Notes: generated by a model from the letters alone, not told the origin. A stretch of 64,000 nucleotides of DNA from Nannobrachium achirus (GCA_963921795.1 OY997654.1:62001-126000), one strand, 5' to 3'. Shown: positions 1 to 7,927, numbered from the stretch's first letter. Program-made: numbers and translations.

Positions 1-125
1 CCTCTTTCCAGTTTCTTTCCTTTTGACCAATGGGAGCGGAGTGTGATCCGGGGTTTGCGGGGGGCTCCACCCAGGAGTTACTCCCCCCTTGCCATTGTCT
101 ATTTCAGAAGTGTTTGGTTAGGGTA
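1..125 (+). promoter_or_regulatory. Promoter-like segment with CCAAT box (unit 1)
   Basis: A CCAAT box (27-31, in GACCAATGGG) lies in a GC-richer block with C-runs (CTCCCCCC) just upstream of the hammerhead-like motif and leader. The rest of the spacer is AT-rich, so this block stands out. PLE pseudo-LTRs are known to hold the promoter upstream of the ribozyme, and the order here is the same. No convincing TATA box was found; the start site is unknown. Equivalent CCAAT boxes lie 632 bp before each later ORF1 start (631 in unit 8). Confidence 0.35.
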
Positions 126-137
126 GCAACTATTCCC

Positions 138-164
138 CTGATGAAGCCACAGATTTGGCGAAAC
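138..164 (+). ncRNA. Hammerhead-like ribozyme core (unit 1)
   Basis: Seen: CTGATGA (138-144), one extra A, a 4-bp stem GCCA/TGGC closing a 6-nt loop, then GAAAC (160-164). This is the order of the hammerhead core (CUGAUGA, stem II, GAAA). PLEs are known to carry minimal type I hammerheads in their pseudo-LTRs. Weak points: the extra A before stem II, a stem III of at most two pairs (AC with GT in GTTGGGTT), and no strong stem I in the flanks. It may be a degenerate or dimer-dependent ribozyme, or a conserved hairpin of other function. Confidence 0.5.
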
Positions 165-228
165 GTTGGGTTTTATTAGAATTTTTAATTGTTTCTTTGG
201 TTTTAAGTGGTGACGGCTCTTTTAATTC

Positions 229-234
229 AATAAA
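229..234 (+). promoter_or_regulatory. AATAAA downstream of the hammerhead-like motif (unit 1)
   Basis: AATAAA lies about 65 nt after the hammerhead-like core. In a tandem array this could end transcripts reading through from the preceding unit, giving an LTR-like overlap of transcript start and end. No clear downstream element was seen, so function is uncertain. It is present in every unit. Confidence 0.25.
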
Positions 235-460
235 GATTATACAGTTTTAAAACACTACGGAGGGCCCTACAGGGGACGCTTTCACCCCGGCCTGCTGAAG
301 CTAAAGATTAAAGTACCTTTCCTCTTCCCTGGACCCGAGTGTGTCTTCACAGAGAGCAAAAGTTGGAGTCAGACGCGACGGCTGGGACGCTGGCTGCCGC
401 GACCTTCAAAGCTACAGAAGAACCAAGGACAGCTGAAAACCTGGGGGAGTCGATGGTTGG

Positions 461-546
461 GTAAGGTCCTCCAGTTGCCAGTGGTTTATATTGTCTTTTC
501 TTTATTGATGAAAGAAATGCACACTTAACCTTTTTTTTCCCCTTAG
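461..546 (+). other. Probable 5' UTR intron, 86 nt (unit 1)
   Basis: Seen: donor GGTTGG/GTAAGG at 461, a branch-point-like CTTAAC, a pyrimidine run (CCTTTTTTTTCCCCTTAG) and AG at 545-546. The intron lies in the leader, 113 nt before the ORF1 ATG. An upstream ATG at 453-455 abuts the donor: unspliced it gives a 3-codon ORF ending at TAA inside the intron; spliced it gives a 7-codon ORF ending at TAG. Known: Drosophila virilis Penelope has a short 5' intron, and PLEs are unusual among retroelements in keeping introns. cDNA evidence is lacking. Confidence 0.6.
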
Positions 547-658
547 CATAAGGCAGTATTAGATTTGGGATAGATAAACATTCAGAATAATAGTAATAGT
601 ATTACTGATGTTATTAGACTAATACCGATATCTCAGTGTAGTTCGACTAACATTCATT

Positions 659-3376
659 ATGGCATATAGAATTGAGCAATCTCGGGTATCGAGAAGAGAC
701 TCATATATTAGAACAAGGTCACAGGGGCCTCCTGTAGATTCTGGTCATGGTTTTGCTCCTAATGGTCTCGTCCCTTTAAATCACCCACCTGATGACGCCA
801 CACGGCATGCAGCTAAAGTTTATTTTAAGATAATTCAAGCCATACATCATAGGGGGGTTACAGACAGGGCAATTCACACGGGGTGTTTCCCTCCAGGGAT
901 GTCAAGACAGGTAGATAAGCTTACAGCTTTTATCAAACCTGCAGCCCCAATAGAATCGACTAGTCGTAAAGTAGCTGGAAATACAAGGCAATGGATGCAG
1001 AACAATATGGAAATATTACAGGGTCACTATAGGCATACGATTGCCACACTGACTCAGCCGTTACAGCCACACAATCAGGAGGCTTTTGTCATAGCGATGG
1101 GATGGGCACGAAAGCGGTTTTCACATAGACTAATGTCAACAACCTTAGACGAGGTTGCAAACACACTACATTTGCATACACGCACACAACATGAACAAGC
1201 AAACATACAACAATCCACCTTGAGAACTCAGACACATATTGAGCCACATACACAGGCATTACATGCACCAATGGGTACATACAGAGCACATCCCAACGCT
1301 ATAGACTCCTCATCTCATTTAGGCCCCCATAGAGAAGTGGAGTGGCCACGCTTAACTAGAGAAGTACGTCCTCCACTGTTACCGACACCTAGGCGGAATG
1401 AAATTGGCATTCCACCTCTGTTGCCAAATTTAAGAAGACCAGATGGTAGATCTAGATCTGGGTTTGGTCGAAGGCCTGGTCCTTCTTCCAAACGAAATTA
1501 TGGCCCTGGTGGTGGATCTGATGTGGGCTCTGGGCCTAGTTCTGATTTGCATTTTGGTTCTAACGGTAGATTGAGTTTGGATGTTGACCCTAGTGCTAAT
1601 CCTAATCCTATACATAGGGTGGATGGTGACTCTGTTCTTGACATGGAAATTGGCCCTGGCTCTAACCCTAACCCTAATCCTGGCCCTGACCCTGACCCTG
1701 ACCCTAACCCTAACCCTAGTCTTAACCCTCAACCTGACTCTAACCCTAAACATAACCTGGAGTCGGGTTCTGACCCTAACCCTAACCTTAAACATAACCC
1801 TAGCCCTAACCCTAACCCTAACCCTAACCCTAAACATAACCTTGAGTTGGGTTCTGACCCCAACCCTAACCTTAAACATAACCCTAGTGTTGACCTTGAT
1901 CTTGGCTTGGATTTTGGTTCCATAGTGCGGGACTCTGTGCAGGTGGTGTCTCCTCTTCCTCCCCGTCCGGTAATAGCGGGACCGTGTGAAGATCTTTTGG
2001 TAGATGTAGATGTGGGCTTGCGGGCACAGGGTCTTGGAGAACTGCCGCTGGTTGTATCAGAGCAGGCTGTTGATGTTGTAGAGGAGGTTACGGTTCCATC
2101 TGTTGCAACGATTTCTGGAACAGCACAGATCACTCATAAGGATCCGTCCCAATCTAGAATGGGGTTAACTAAGTCCAATATTTGCTCTCTGTATTTGGGG
2201 GAACGACCGAAAGCGTTCGGTCTACTTCCCCGGGAACAGAGACCACAACCAAATAGAACGACGGTCCGTTCAGTGGTTCCTTTCCTTCCCTCTGTTTTGG
2301 AGGAGAAGGAGGATAAACTCTTAGAGGACCTTAGTGAGGAATTGGAATTGGAGAGTTCTATTCCTTCTCTTCCTCTCCCCTCTGCGACATCAACACCTAT
2401 AATGGAGATACCAAGCCATAAAGGCACTTCTCCGTTTTCCCCTCAGCCTCGAAAATTGGGTTTTGATGGTACTGGGGAGATGACTAGTGTCACTGGCCCC
2501 TATAGCTCTTCTCAAAATTCTTCCTTTACTACACAGAGTTATTCCCAGTCTAATTCTTCCATTAATGTTTATAGATCCAGAACAGTGGGGAACTTGAGTT
2601 TGAGTAAAGTCTTATTGACCTCTCTTTCTCCAACAGGAAGCGCCCATCGAAGGTCTGGTAATAAGAATAAAAAACAGGCAGGGGAGGTTATGATGAGCGA
2701 AACAGCTACAGCAAAAGGGTCAATCCCTGAACAACAAAAAATATCCTCTGAACCCTCCTTTAACAGCCCAGTTCTGCCCAAAACCGACCTGTCTCTGGGG
2801 GCTTCCAATTTAGATATTATAACAGCTTCTTCTCCGTGCGTACCAACTTATCATAGAGCCAGACCGGGTAAAAAATTGGTTGACTGGAAAATCCAAATTA
2901 GGGAAAAGGTGGCTTTTTTGGGTGACAGTAACTTGGCACGCATTCCTTCGTCTAACCGTACGGGAATTCAAATTGATAGCTATCCAGGTGCAGGTTTTCA
3001 TCATATGACCAAGCTCTTTGAAATGGCAGAGTCTAATGGTGATGTGGAAACAGTTGTTATTTCGGTGGGGATTAACTGTAAAGACTTGGATGTCTTTCAG
3101 ACTTCACTTAAGCAGCTGAGTGAGATGGTATTAAATGCTCGATTGGCCTTTCCGAATGCATCCATTTTTGTACCTTTGATCAATTATTCCAAATTCCTGA
3201 TGCCCACGCAGAAAACTAATTTGAATCTTATTAATAATTACATTAAAGCACATTTCAACTACCTGGATTCTATTCGTTCGGAGTGTTTCAATTGTACATC
3301 TGATTCGGTTCATTGGAAACAGGGTACAGCTAAGCTTATATTTGACCATTGGTGCACACAATTGAATTTTCAATAG
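659..3376 (+). CDS. PLE ORF1 protein with C-terminal SGNH hydrolase domain (unit 1)
   Basis: 905 codons; the ATG has a good context (A at -3, G at +4). Seen: residues 1-200 are probably partly helical with a basic, His/Gln-rich stretch; 230-300 are rich in Arg, Pro, Gly and Ser; 336-409 form an Asn-Pro/Asp-Pro tract with recurring NPKHNL and GSDPNPNLKHNPS motifs; 410-740 are Ser/Pro-rich with a basic HRRSGNKNKK at 663-672, a possible nuclear signal; 751-905 carry SGNH blocks: GDSN (Ser757), PGAG (Gly777), GIN (Asn806) and DSVH (Asp882, His885). Known: SGNH/esterase domains occur in ORF1 of some CR1/L2 LINEs and in Ngaro elements. Inferred role: accessory protein in the retroelement particle, with an esterase or deacetylase activity of unknown substrate. 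ORF2 overlaps its last 31 nt in the -1 frame. Confidence 0.85.
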   Translation: MAYRIEQSRVSRRDSYIRTRSQGPPVDSGHGFAPNGLVPLNHPPDDATRHAAKVYFKIIQAIHHRGVTDRAIHTGCFPPGMSRQVDKLTAFIKPAAPIESTSRKVAGNTRQWMQNNMEILQGHYRHTIATLTQPLQPHNQEAFVIAMGWARKRFSHRLMSTTLDEVANTLHLHTRTQHEQANIQQSTLRTQTHIEPHTQALHAPMGTYRAHPNAIDSSSHLGPHREVEWPRLTREVRPPLLPTPRRNEIGIPPLLPNLRRPDGRSRSGFGRRPGPSSKRNYGPGGGSDVGSGPSSDLHFGSNGRLSLDVDPSANPNPIHRVDGDSVLDMEIGPGSNPNPNPGPDPDPDPNPNPSLNPQPDSNPKHNLESGSDPNPNLKHNPSPNPNPNPNPKHNLELGSDPNPNLKHNPSVDLDLGLDFGSIVRDSVQVVSPLPPRPVIAGPCEDLLVDVDVGLRAQGLGELPLVVSEQAVDVVEEVTVPSVATISGTAQITHKDPSQSRMGLTKSNICSLYLGERPKAFGLLPREQRPQPNRTTVRSVVPFLPSVLEEKEDKLLEDLSEELELESSIPSLPLPSATSTPIMEIPSHKGTSPFSPQPRKLGFDGTGEMTSVTGPYSSSQNSSFTTQSYSQSNSSINVYRSRTVGNLSLSKVLLTSLSPTGSAHRRSGNKNKKQAGEVMMSETATAKGSIPEQQKISSEPSFNSPVLPKTDLSLGASNLDIITASSPCVPTYHRARPGKKLVDWKIQIREKVAFLGDSNLARIPSSNRTGIQIDSYPGAGFHHMTKLFEMAESNGDVETVVISVGINCKDLDVFQTSLKQLSEMVLNARLAFPNASIFVPLINYSKFLMPTQKTNLNLINNYIKAHFNYLDSIRSECFNCTSDSVHWKQGTAKLIFDHWCTQLNFQ
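1664..1885 (+). repeat. Telomere-like CCCTAA repeats coding an Asn-Pro tract (unit 1)
   Basis: Degenerate CCCTAA/CCCTGA hexamers fill ORF1 codons 336-409. The best run is five perfect CCCTAA units at 1804-1833, matching the C-rich strand of vertebrate telomeres; the G-rich strand is antisense. Because six is a multiple of three the repeats stay in frame, reading (Pro-Asn)n. Two larger imperfect modules containing CCTAAACATAACC are superimposed. Confidence 0.9.
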
Positions 3377-6057
3377 GACATGAGCAGAACTCTGGCCCCA
3401 TTTTGCAGGAGAATACAGATGTGGTCCTTTCTCTGTTGCCTACTGTTGAAGTTTTGCCATTGAACCAGCAGCCTAGTGTACTGACAGGGACCGTTCCATT
3501 GACTTCTATTACTTTTTCTCAGGTGATTCAGCCTGTTGATTTAGTGACACAGCCTCCTTCAGAAGGAGAGATTTCTCAATTGAATGAAGTGTCTGTAGTC
3601 CCTATTATTATTTCTTCGCAACCTGTGCAACCTGAGGCAGCATTGGCTTCTCCTCCGGTTGAAATATTGAATTCTCAGTCTAACATAATGAATTTATCTC
3701 GGACTTTTTGGCTCACGGCCATGCAGACTCAGGTTTTGGAGAAAGGTCTTACTTTTGTCCCGCGTCCGGAGAAACAGGACTGGGGGGAACTCAGAAGGGA
3801 TACTTATAGATATCATAGACGATTGAAATTAATTGATTATTTCCAAGATACGGTCGCGGAGGATCGGGTGCCGTTTGTTCTGCCATCTAGTTGGGAGCCT
3901 GGAAATGCCCAACTGGATGTGAGAATAAAGCGACTTATCCAATTGGACAATCAGGCGCTTGACCATTATAATTGTCCCTCTGATAGACAGGATAATTTGA
4001 CTGCACTGGAACGGGAGAGTTTAAAGGAATTGGAGAAGATCAAAAATATAATAATCAAACCAGCCGATAAAGGCTCAAAAATAGTCATACTAGATACTTT
4101 CCAATATGTTTTTGAGGCTAACAGACAACTTTCTGATGCCAGATATTATAGACCCATTACAGAAAGTATGCAGAAACAGTCACAGGTGAGATTGAGGGAA
4201 ATTGTTGCTGAACTGTATCAGAGAAAATTTATAACAGCAAGACAGAGAAATTTTCTATTTGGACCTGATGACCCTAGACCTAGGATATTTTATTTACTCC
4301 CTAAGATCCATAAGGATCCAGGGACTTGGACAATACCCTACAGAGTTCCCCCTGGTAGACCTATAGTCTCGGACTGCAGTAGTGAATCTTATAATATAGC
4401 TCAATTTATAGATCATTTTCTGAATCCTCTATCTATGCTGCATCCCAGCTATCTGAGGGATACTTATGACTTTCTGGCCAAGATCAAACCTATAGCTGTG
4501 CCCTCTGGTACATATATTTTCACTATTGACGTGGACAGCCTGTATACTAACATAGATACGGTCACGGGATTGCGGACAGTAGAGAAACTATTTCAGTCAC
4601 ATCCAGATAACAATAGACCAGATCAGGCACTGTTACAGCTTCTTGAACTTAGTTTGAACTGTAATGATTTTGTCTTTGATGACAAACATTATTTACAGAT
4701 ACGGGGTACAGCTATGGGTAAAAAATTTGCGCCAGCATATGCTAATATTTATATGGCTGAGTGGGAGAGAGAGGCTTTAGCAAAATGTCCTTTGAAACCT
4801 GTGATGTATTATAGATATCTGGATGATATTATTGGACTGTGGCCATATAGTTTACAGGATTTCGAGGCTTTTATTCAGATCCTTAACACGCATCATGCAT
4901 CTATAACGGTTAAATATGAGATTCATTCAACGGAAGTTAACTTTCTGGATACTACAGTATATTTCAATCAAATGGATTCGACACAGAAACAACTACATAC
5001 TAAAGTATACTTTAAAGACACTGACACACATGCACTATTGCATAAGCATAGTTACCATCCTAAACATACATTTCCTGGCATTGTGAAATCTCAGATCATT
5101 CGCTTTCATAGAATATGTTCATCTACACAACATTTTAATGAGGCCATACATATATTATTCACAGCTCTACGTAGGAGGGGTTATGGTAAAAGGTTTCTTC
5201 GGACAATCAAGAATAGTACATTGGTGACTCTCTTTCCCACTCGTCTGGAGCATATGGAAAGGTCCCTTGATAGTCAGGTAGATGCAGCATCGAGACAGGA
5301 TCCTAACTTGAGTCCTGTAGCATCTGCTTCAGTGGGTCCTTCGATGGCCACAAGAGGTCCCCAGAGACCTTCCTCTGGTTCTACTGTGGAGATTGATTCA
5401 GTTGCACTTTTCAGGGTCACACAGGTTGCAGCGATCTCACCTTCTTTGGGGATTCATTCTCCTGAGAATGTTAGTCTCATTCCTTTGATAACAACATTTT
5501 CACATAGATTACAACCTTTACATCATACATTTAAACAGAACTTCACAAACACACAACAAGCTTATCCTGCATTGGGTGAATATAGAATTATATCAGCTCT
5601 TAGAAAGAATAAGAATTTTGGAGATTTGTTGGTGCGGTCAGCCTTTTCATCTCTTCCAGACAGAGTGGGTGGACCATCACATACAAAACATTTTAAAGCT
5701 AGGAAGTTTATTAGAAATCCATATAGCCGTACTTCAGCTCCTATTGTTGATTCTCTGTCTCTTAACACTCCAAATATAGTTTATATCATTACCTGTACAA
5801 AATGTCAGAAGCATTATATTGGAGAGACGAAACATCCGTTACAGGTACGACTGAAACAACATCTGAGCCAGATCCGGGGTATAACTAACCATACTACATT
5901 GTATACACATTTTCGTTCACATTCTATTTCCAGCTTAATCATCACAGGACTAGAGTGTGGGGTGCAATGGACGAATGGACAACGAAAGCTTTTTGAACAT
6001 AGATGGATAGAAAAACTTAAAACGGTAGTGCCTAATGGGCTAAATGAAAAACCATAA
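3349..6057 (+). CDS. PLE ORF2: reverse transcriptase plus GIY-YIG endonuclease (unit 1)
   Basis: Copies element RNA into DNA, presumably primed at a nick made by its own endonuclease. The frame is open from 3346 (stop TGA at 3343); the position given starts at a TTG and is not a proven start. The first ATG is codon 114 (3688), which would give 789 residues with all catalytic domains. Motifs: IKPADKGSK 236-244, LLPKIHK 316-322, GRPIVSDC 336-343, motif A DVDSLYTN 394-401, GTAMGKKFAPAYAN 453-466, motif C YLDD 490-493, VNFLDTTVYF 530-539. Residues 640-800 are a linker. The GIY-YIG domain has VYIITC 811-816, YIGET 823-827, Arg834, Glu883 and terminal GLNEKP. A CxxC (816-819) sits between the GIY-like and YIG motifs. 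Ends in tandem stops TAA TGA. Confidence 0.92.
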   Translation: MVHTIEFSIGHEQNSGPILQENTDVVLSLLPTVEVLPLNQQPSVLTGTVPLTSITFSQVIQPVDLVTQPPSEGEISQLNEVSVVPIIISSQPVQPEAALASPPVEILNSQSNIMNLSRTFWLTAMQTQVLEKGLTFVPRPEKQDWGELRRDTYRYHRRLKLIDYFQDTVAEDRVPFVLPSSWEPGNAQLDVRIKRLIQLDNQALDHYNCPSDRQDNLTALERESLKELEKIKNIIIKPADKGSKIVILDTFQYVFEANRQLSDARYYRPITESMQKQSQVRLREIVAELYQRKFITARQRNFLFGPDDPRPRIFYLLPKIHKDPGTWTIPYRVPPGRPIVSDCSSESYNIAQFIDHFLNPLSMLHPSYLRDTYDFLAKIKPIAVPSGTYIFTIDVDSLYTNIDTVTGLRTVEKLFQSHPDNNRPDQALLQLLELSLNCNDFVFDDKHYLQIRGTAMGKKFAPAYANIYMAEWEREALAKCPLKPVMYYRYLDDIIGLWPYSLQDFEAFIQILNTHHASITVKYEIHSTEVNFLDTTVYFNQMDSTQKQLHTKVYFKDTDTHALLHKHSYHPKHTFPGIVKSQIIRFHRICSSTQHFNEAIHILFTALRRRGYGKRFLRTIKNSTLVTLFPTRLEHMERSLDSQVDAASRQDPNLSPVASASVGPSMATRGPQRPSSGSTVEIDSVALFRVTQVAAISPSLGIHSPENVSLIPLITTFSHRLQPLHHTFKQNFTNTQQAYPALGEYRIISALRKNKNFGDLLVRSAFSSLPDRVGGPSHTKHFKARKFIRNPYSRTSAPIVDSLSLNTPNIVYIITCTKCQKHYIGETKHPLQVRLKQHLSQIRGITNHTTLYTHFRSHSISSLIITGLECGVQWTNGQRKLFEHRWIEKLKTVVPNGLNEKP

Positions 6058-6209
6058 TGAAATGTTGAGAACATATAGATGCTGGTTAATTTAGGAAAGT
6101 GTGCATTTGCAGGGAAAAGTTAGACTTGATTCCACTTTGATAGGCTTAAGACATATGTTTATAATATCATTCACCATCCAGGTATCTTTTCATGCTCTTG
6201 TGTAAAAAA

Positions 6210-6231
6210 AATAAAAGCATGTGTTAATAAA
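6210..6231 (+). terminator. Twin polyadenylation signals (unit 1)
   Basis: AATAAA at 6210-6215 and again at 6226-6231, 153 nt after the ORF2 stop, followed by a T/GT-rich stretch (TTGGTGTTTTTTTT). This is the best candidate 3' end for the ORF1-ORF2 transcript. Confidence 0.55.
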
Positions 6232-6669
6232 ATTATTCTTGGTATATTGACTTCTCTTGGTGTTTTTTTTATAGGATATCATGCTATTGTATGGTTTAAA
6301 GGGGGCTTAATTCTCCCCAGCTTTTTGGTTTCAGCTTGCTCTGGAATCAGTAATCTCCATACTCTGGGTTTTGGTTGGGGTTCTTTTTTGCATGGGTATT
6401 TTGTGAGATGGCCTTCTTAAAGAGATATGGTATCCAGATGGATGCTTTAACAATCTTGACGGTTTTTAAGGGGTTTATTGAAGACTGGTAACTATGTTAA
6501 AACATAGAATGGCTGATGATTGAGGTTAAATACATGGGGTTGATGATATTGTTTTAGTACCAATAAGCAAAATTGAAATTTGGGCTATGACTTTAACAGT
6601 ATAAGGGCATTTGGACATAAGAATGTTTTTTTTGTGAAATTCTGAGGGCTTTTTTCAGAAACATAATTA

Positions 6670-6753
6670 TAAAACATAAAATATAAAATATAAAATATAA
6701 AATATAAAATATAAAAAATAAAAAATATAAAATATAAAATATAAAATATAAAA
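6670..6753 (+). repeat. AAAATAT minisatellite (unit 1)
   Basis: Seven-base units AAAATAT in tandem, interrupted in this unit by AAAAAATAAAAAATA. Length varies between units. Simple repeats mark the 3' ends of some retroelements, so a true element boundary here is conceivable but not shown. Confidence 0.85.
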
Positions 6754-7927
6754 TGAAAGGGAATACATAATGGTGTATCTGATAAAATCTAAAAGGGAGT
6801 CCCGACAGGGACATAAAAACAGAAAACATAACATAAAGAGATAGAGAAATGTACAGTAGTGTTTGTTATAAACATTGTTTAGAAGTTGAAGATGGTTTAA
6901 ACTATATGGTTTTAGGAATCAGCCCGAGGAACATAATTAAAACTACAGGGTGGCCAGAAAAGTGTCCTGACGTGTATAACTTTTAGTATGAGGTTTAGCT
7001 GGTTTCAATAACTAAGGTATTCTTGACCTGGATGGAGTATGATCATTTGGGTATGCGGTCTAGTTTTTAATGGGCTCAAGGAGTTGGACGTCCTTGCCCT
7101 GCACAGTCTCTCAGGTTTAGGTATAGTCTTATTGGTTTACATAGTATTATTCACGTTTTTCAATGTGGCTTGGGGAGTGCTTGAGTCAAGTTTAACCAGT
7201 GTTGGCGGATGATGGAGAGCCCTTGTAGGCCAGAGCACCAGAGCAGTACACTGTCTCTTTAAGCGCAATTAGTTCATTATAAATCCTAACTTAGCGAGTG
7301 CCATGAGGGCTTCTCTGTCAGAGGTTTAACTGGTTGGACTGTTTAGGATAGTTTGGGAGTATAATACTCCCTTCTTAGTTCTGCTTACCATTTCAATGGG
7401 ACTCAAATAACAGTGTTTTACTGTACCTCTAACAATAGTTTTGTAGGATTTGACTTAGGAAAGTGGAGTAGTATGACTTTAAAGTCACCTACAGCTTAAT
7501 ATAGGTGTATACATGTTGTATACCTATATATTTGGGGATATGGTTTCGTTGTCCATTGGTTTATTGATATAATTAACTTGGGGTATATCTAATATCCTTC
7601 TTATGTCTTTAGAGTTGCATTGAGATACTAGGGATGCATTTTAATTATTTTCTTTTTATATATGTTTGGGTTGTTTCTTATGTTTAAAATCTTCTTTTAA
7701 ATTGAATTTCATATGTTTTAGGGTTTGGGTCCTATTTTAGATAGGTTTGTATTAATTTTCTTTCCCCGCCATTTCTAGTGGCTCCTCCCCCCTCTTTCCA
7801 GTTTCTTTCCTTTTGACCAATGGGAGCGGAGTGTGATCCGGGGTTTGCGGGGGGCTCCACCCAGGAGTTACTCCCCCCTTGCCATTGTCTATTTCAGAAG
7901 TGTTTGGTTAGGGTAGCAACTATTCCC

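Larger units (their letters stand above)
1..7790 (+). mobile_element. Array unit 1 (7790 bp)
   Basis: Complete unit with both ORFs open. Diagnostic variants: C in the hammerhead-like loop, GTA at ORF1 codon 26, G107 and T535 and S700 in ORF1, W121 and T668 in ORF2. Its AT minisatellite has an aberrant interior (AAAAAATAAAAAATA). Confidence 0.9.
6058..7790 (+). other. 3' non-coding region and spacer of unit 1
   Basis: Holds polyadenylation signals, an AAAATAT minisatellite, a perfect 8-bp inverted repeat around one A (7355-7371, GGGAGTATAATACTCCC) and a GTATAC-containing imperfect hairpin (about 7502-7527). The rest is AT-rich with no ORF, tRNA or known RNA that I can recognise. It is about as conserved between units as the coding part, as expected for very recent copies. 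Confidence 0.7.

Noticed and set aside
1664-1885. True telomere or interstitial telomeric array
   Set aside because: The repeats are short, degenerate, in frame within ORF1, and recur once per unit.
1581-1925. Open frames with Leu-Thr, Arg-Val or Leu-Gly repeats on both strands across the hexamer tract
   Set aside because: Hexamer repeats keep all six frames open. They shadow ORF1 and recur in each unit.
3380-3460. ATG just after the ORF1 stop as the ORF2 start
   Set aside because: It is in the ORF1 frame and ends after 27 codons, so it does not read ORF2.
3349-6057. Group II intron or LINE reverse transcriptase
   Set aside because: The LLPKIHK, GRPIVS and YLDD set with a C-terminal GIY-YIG is PLE-type; there is no apurinic endonuclease, restriction-like endonuclease or maturase domain.
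6593-6829. Minus-strand frame rich in Tyr, Ile, Leu and Phe
   Set aside because: It is the translation of the AAAATAT minisatellite; its length changes with repeat number and it has no other support.
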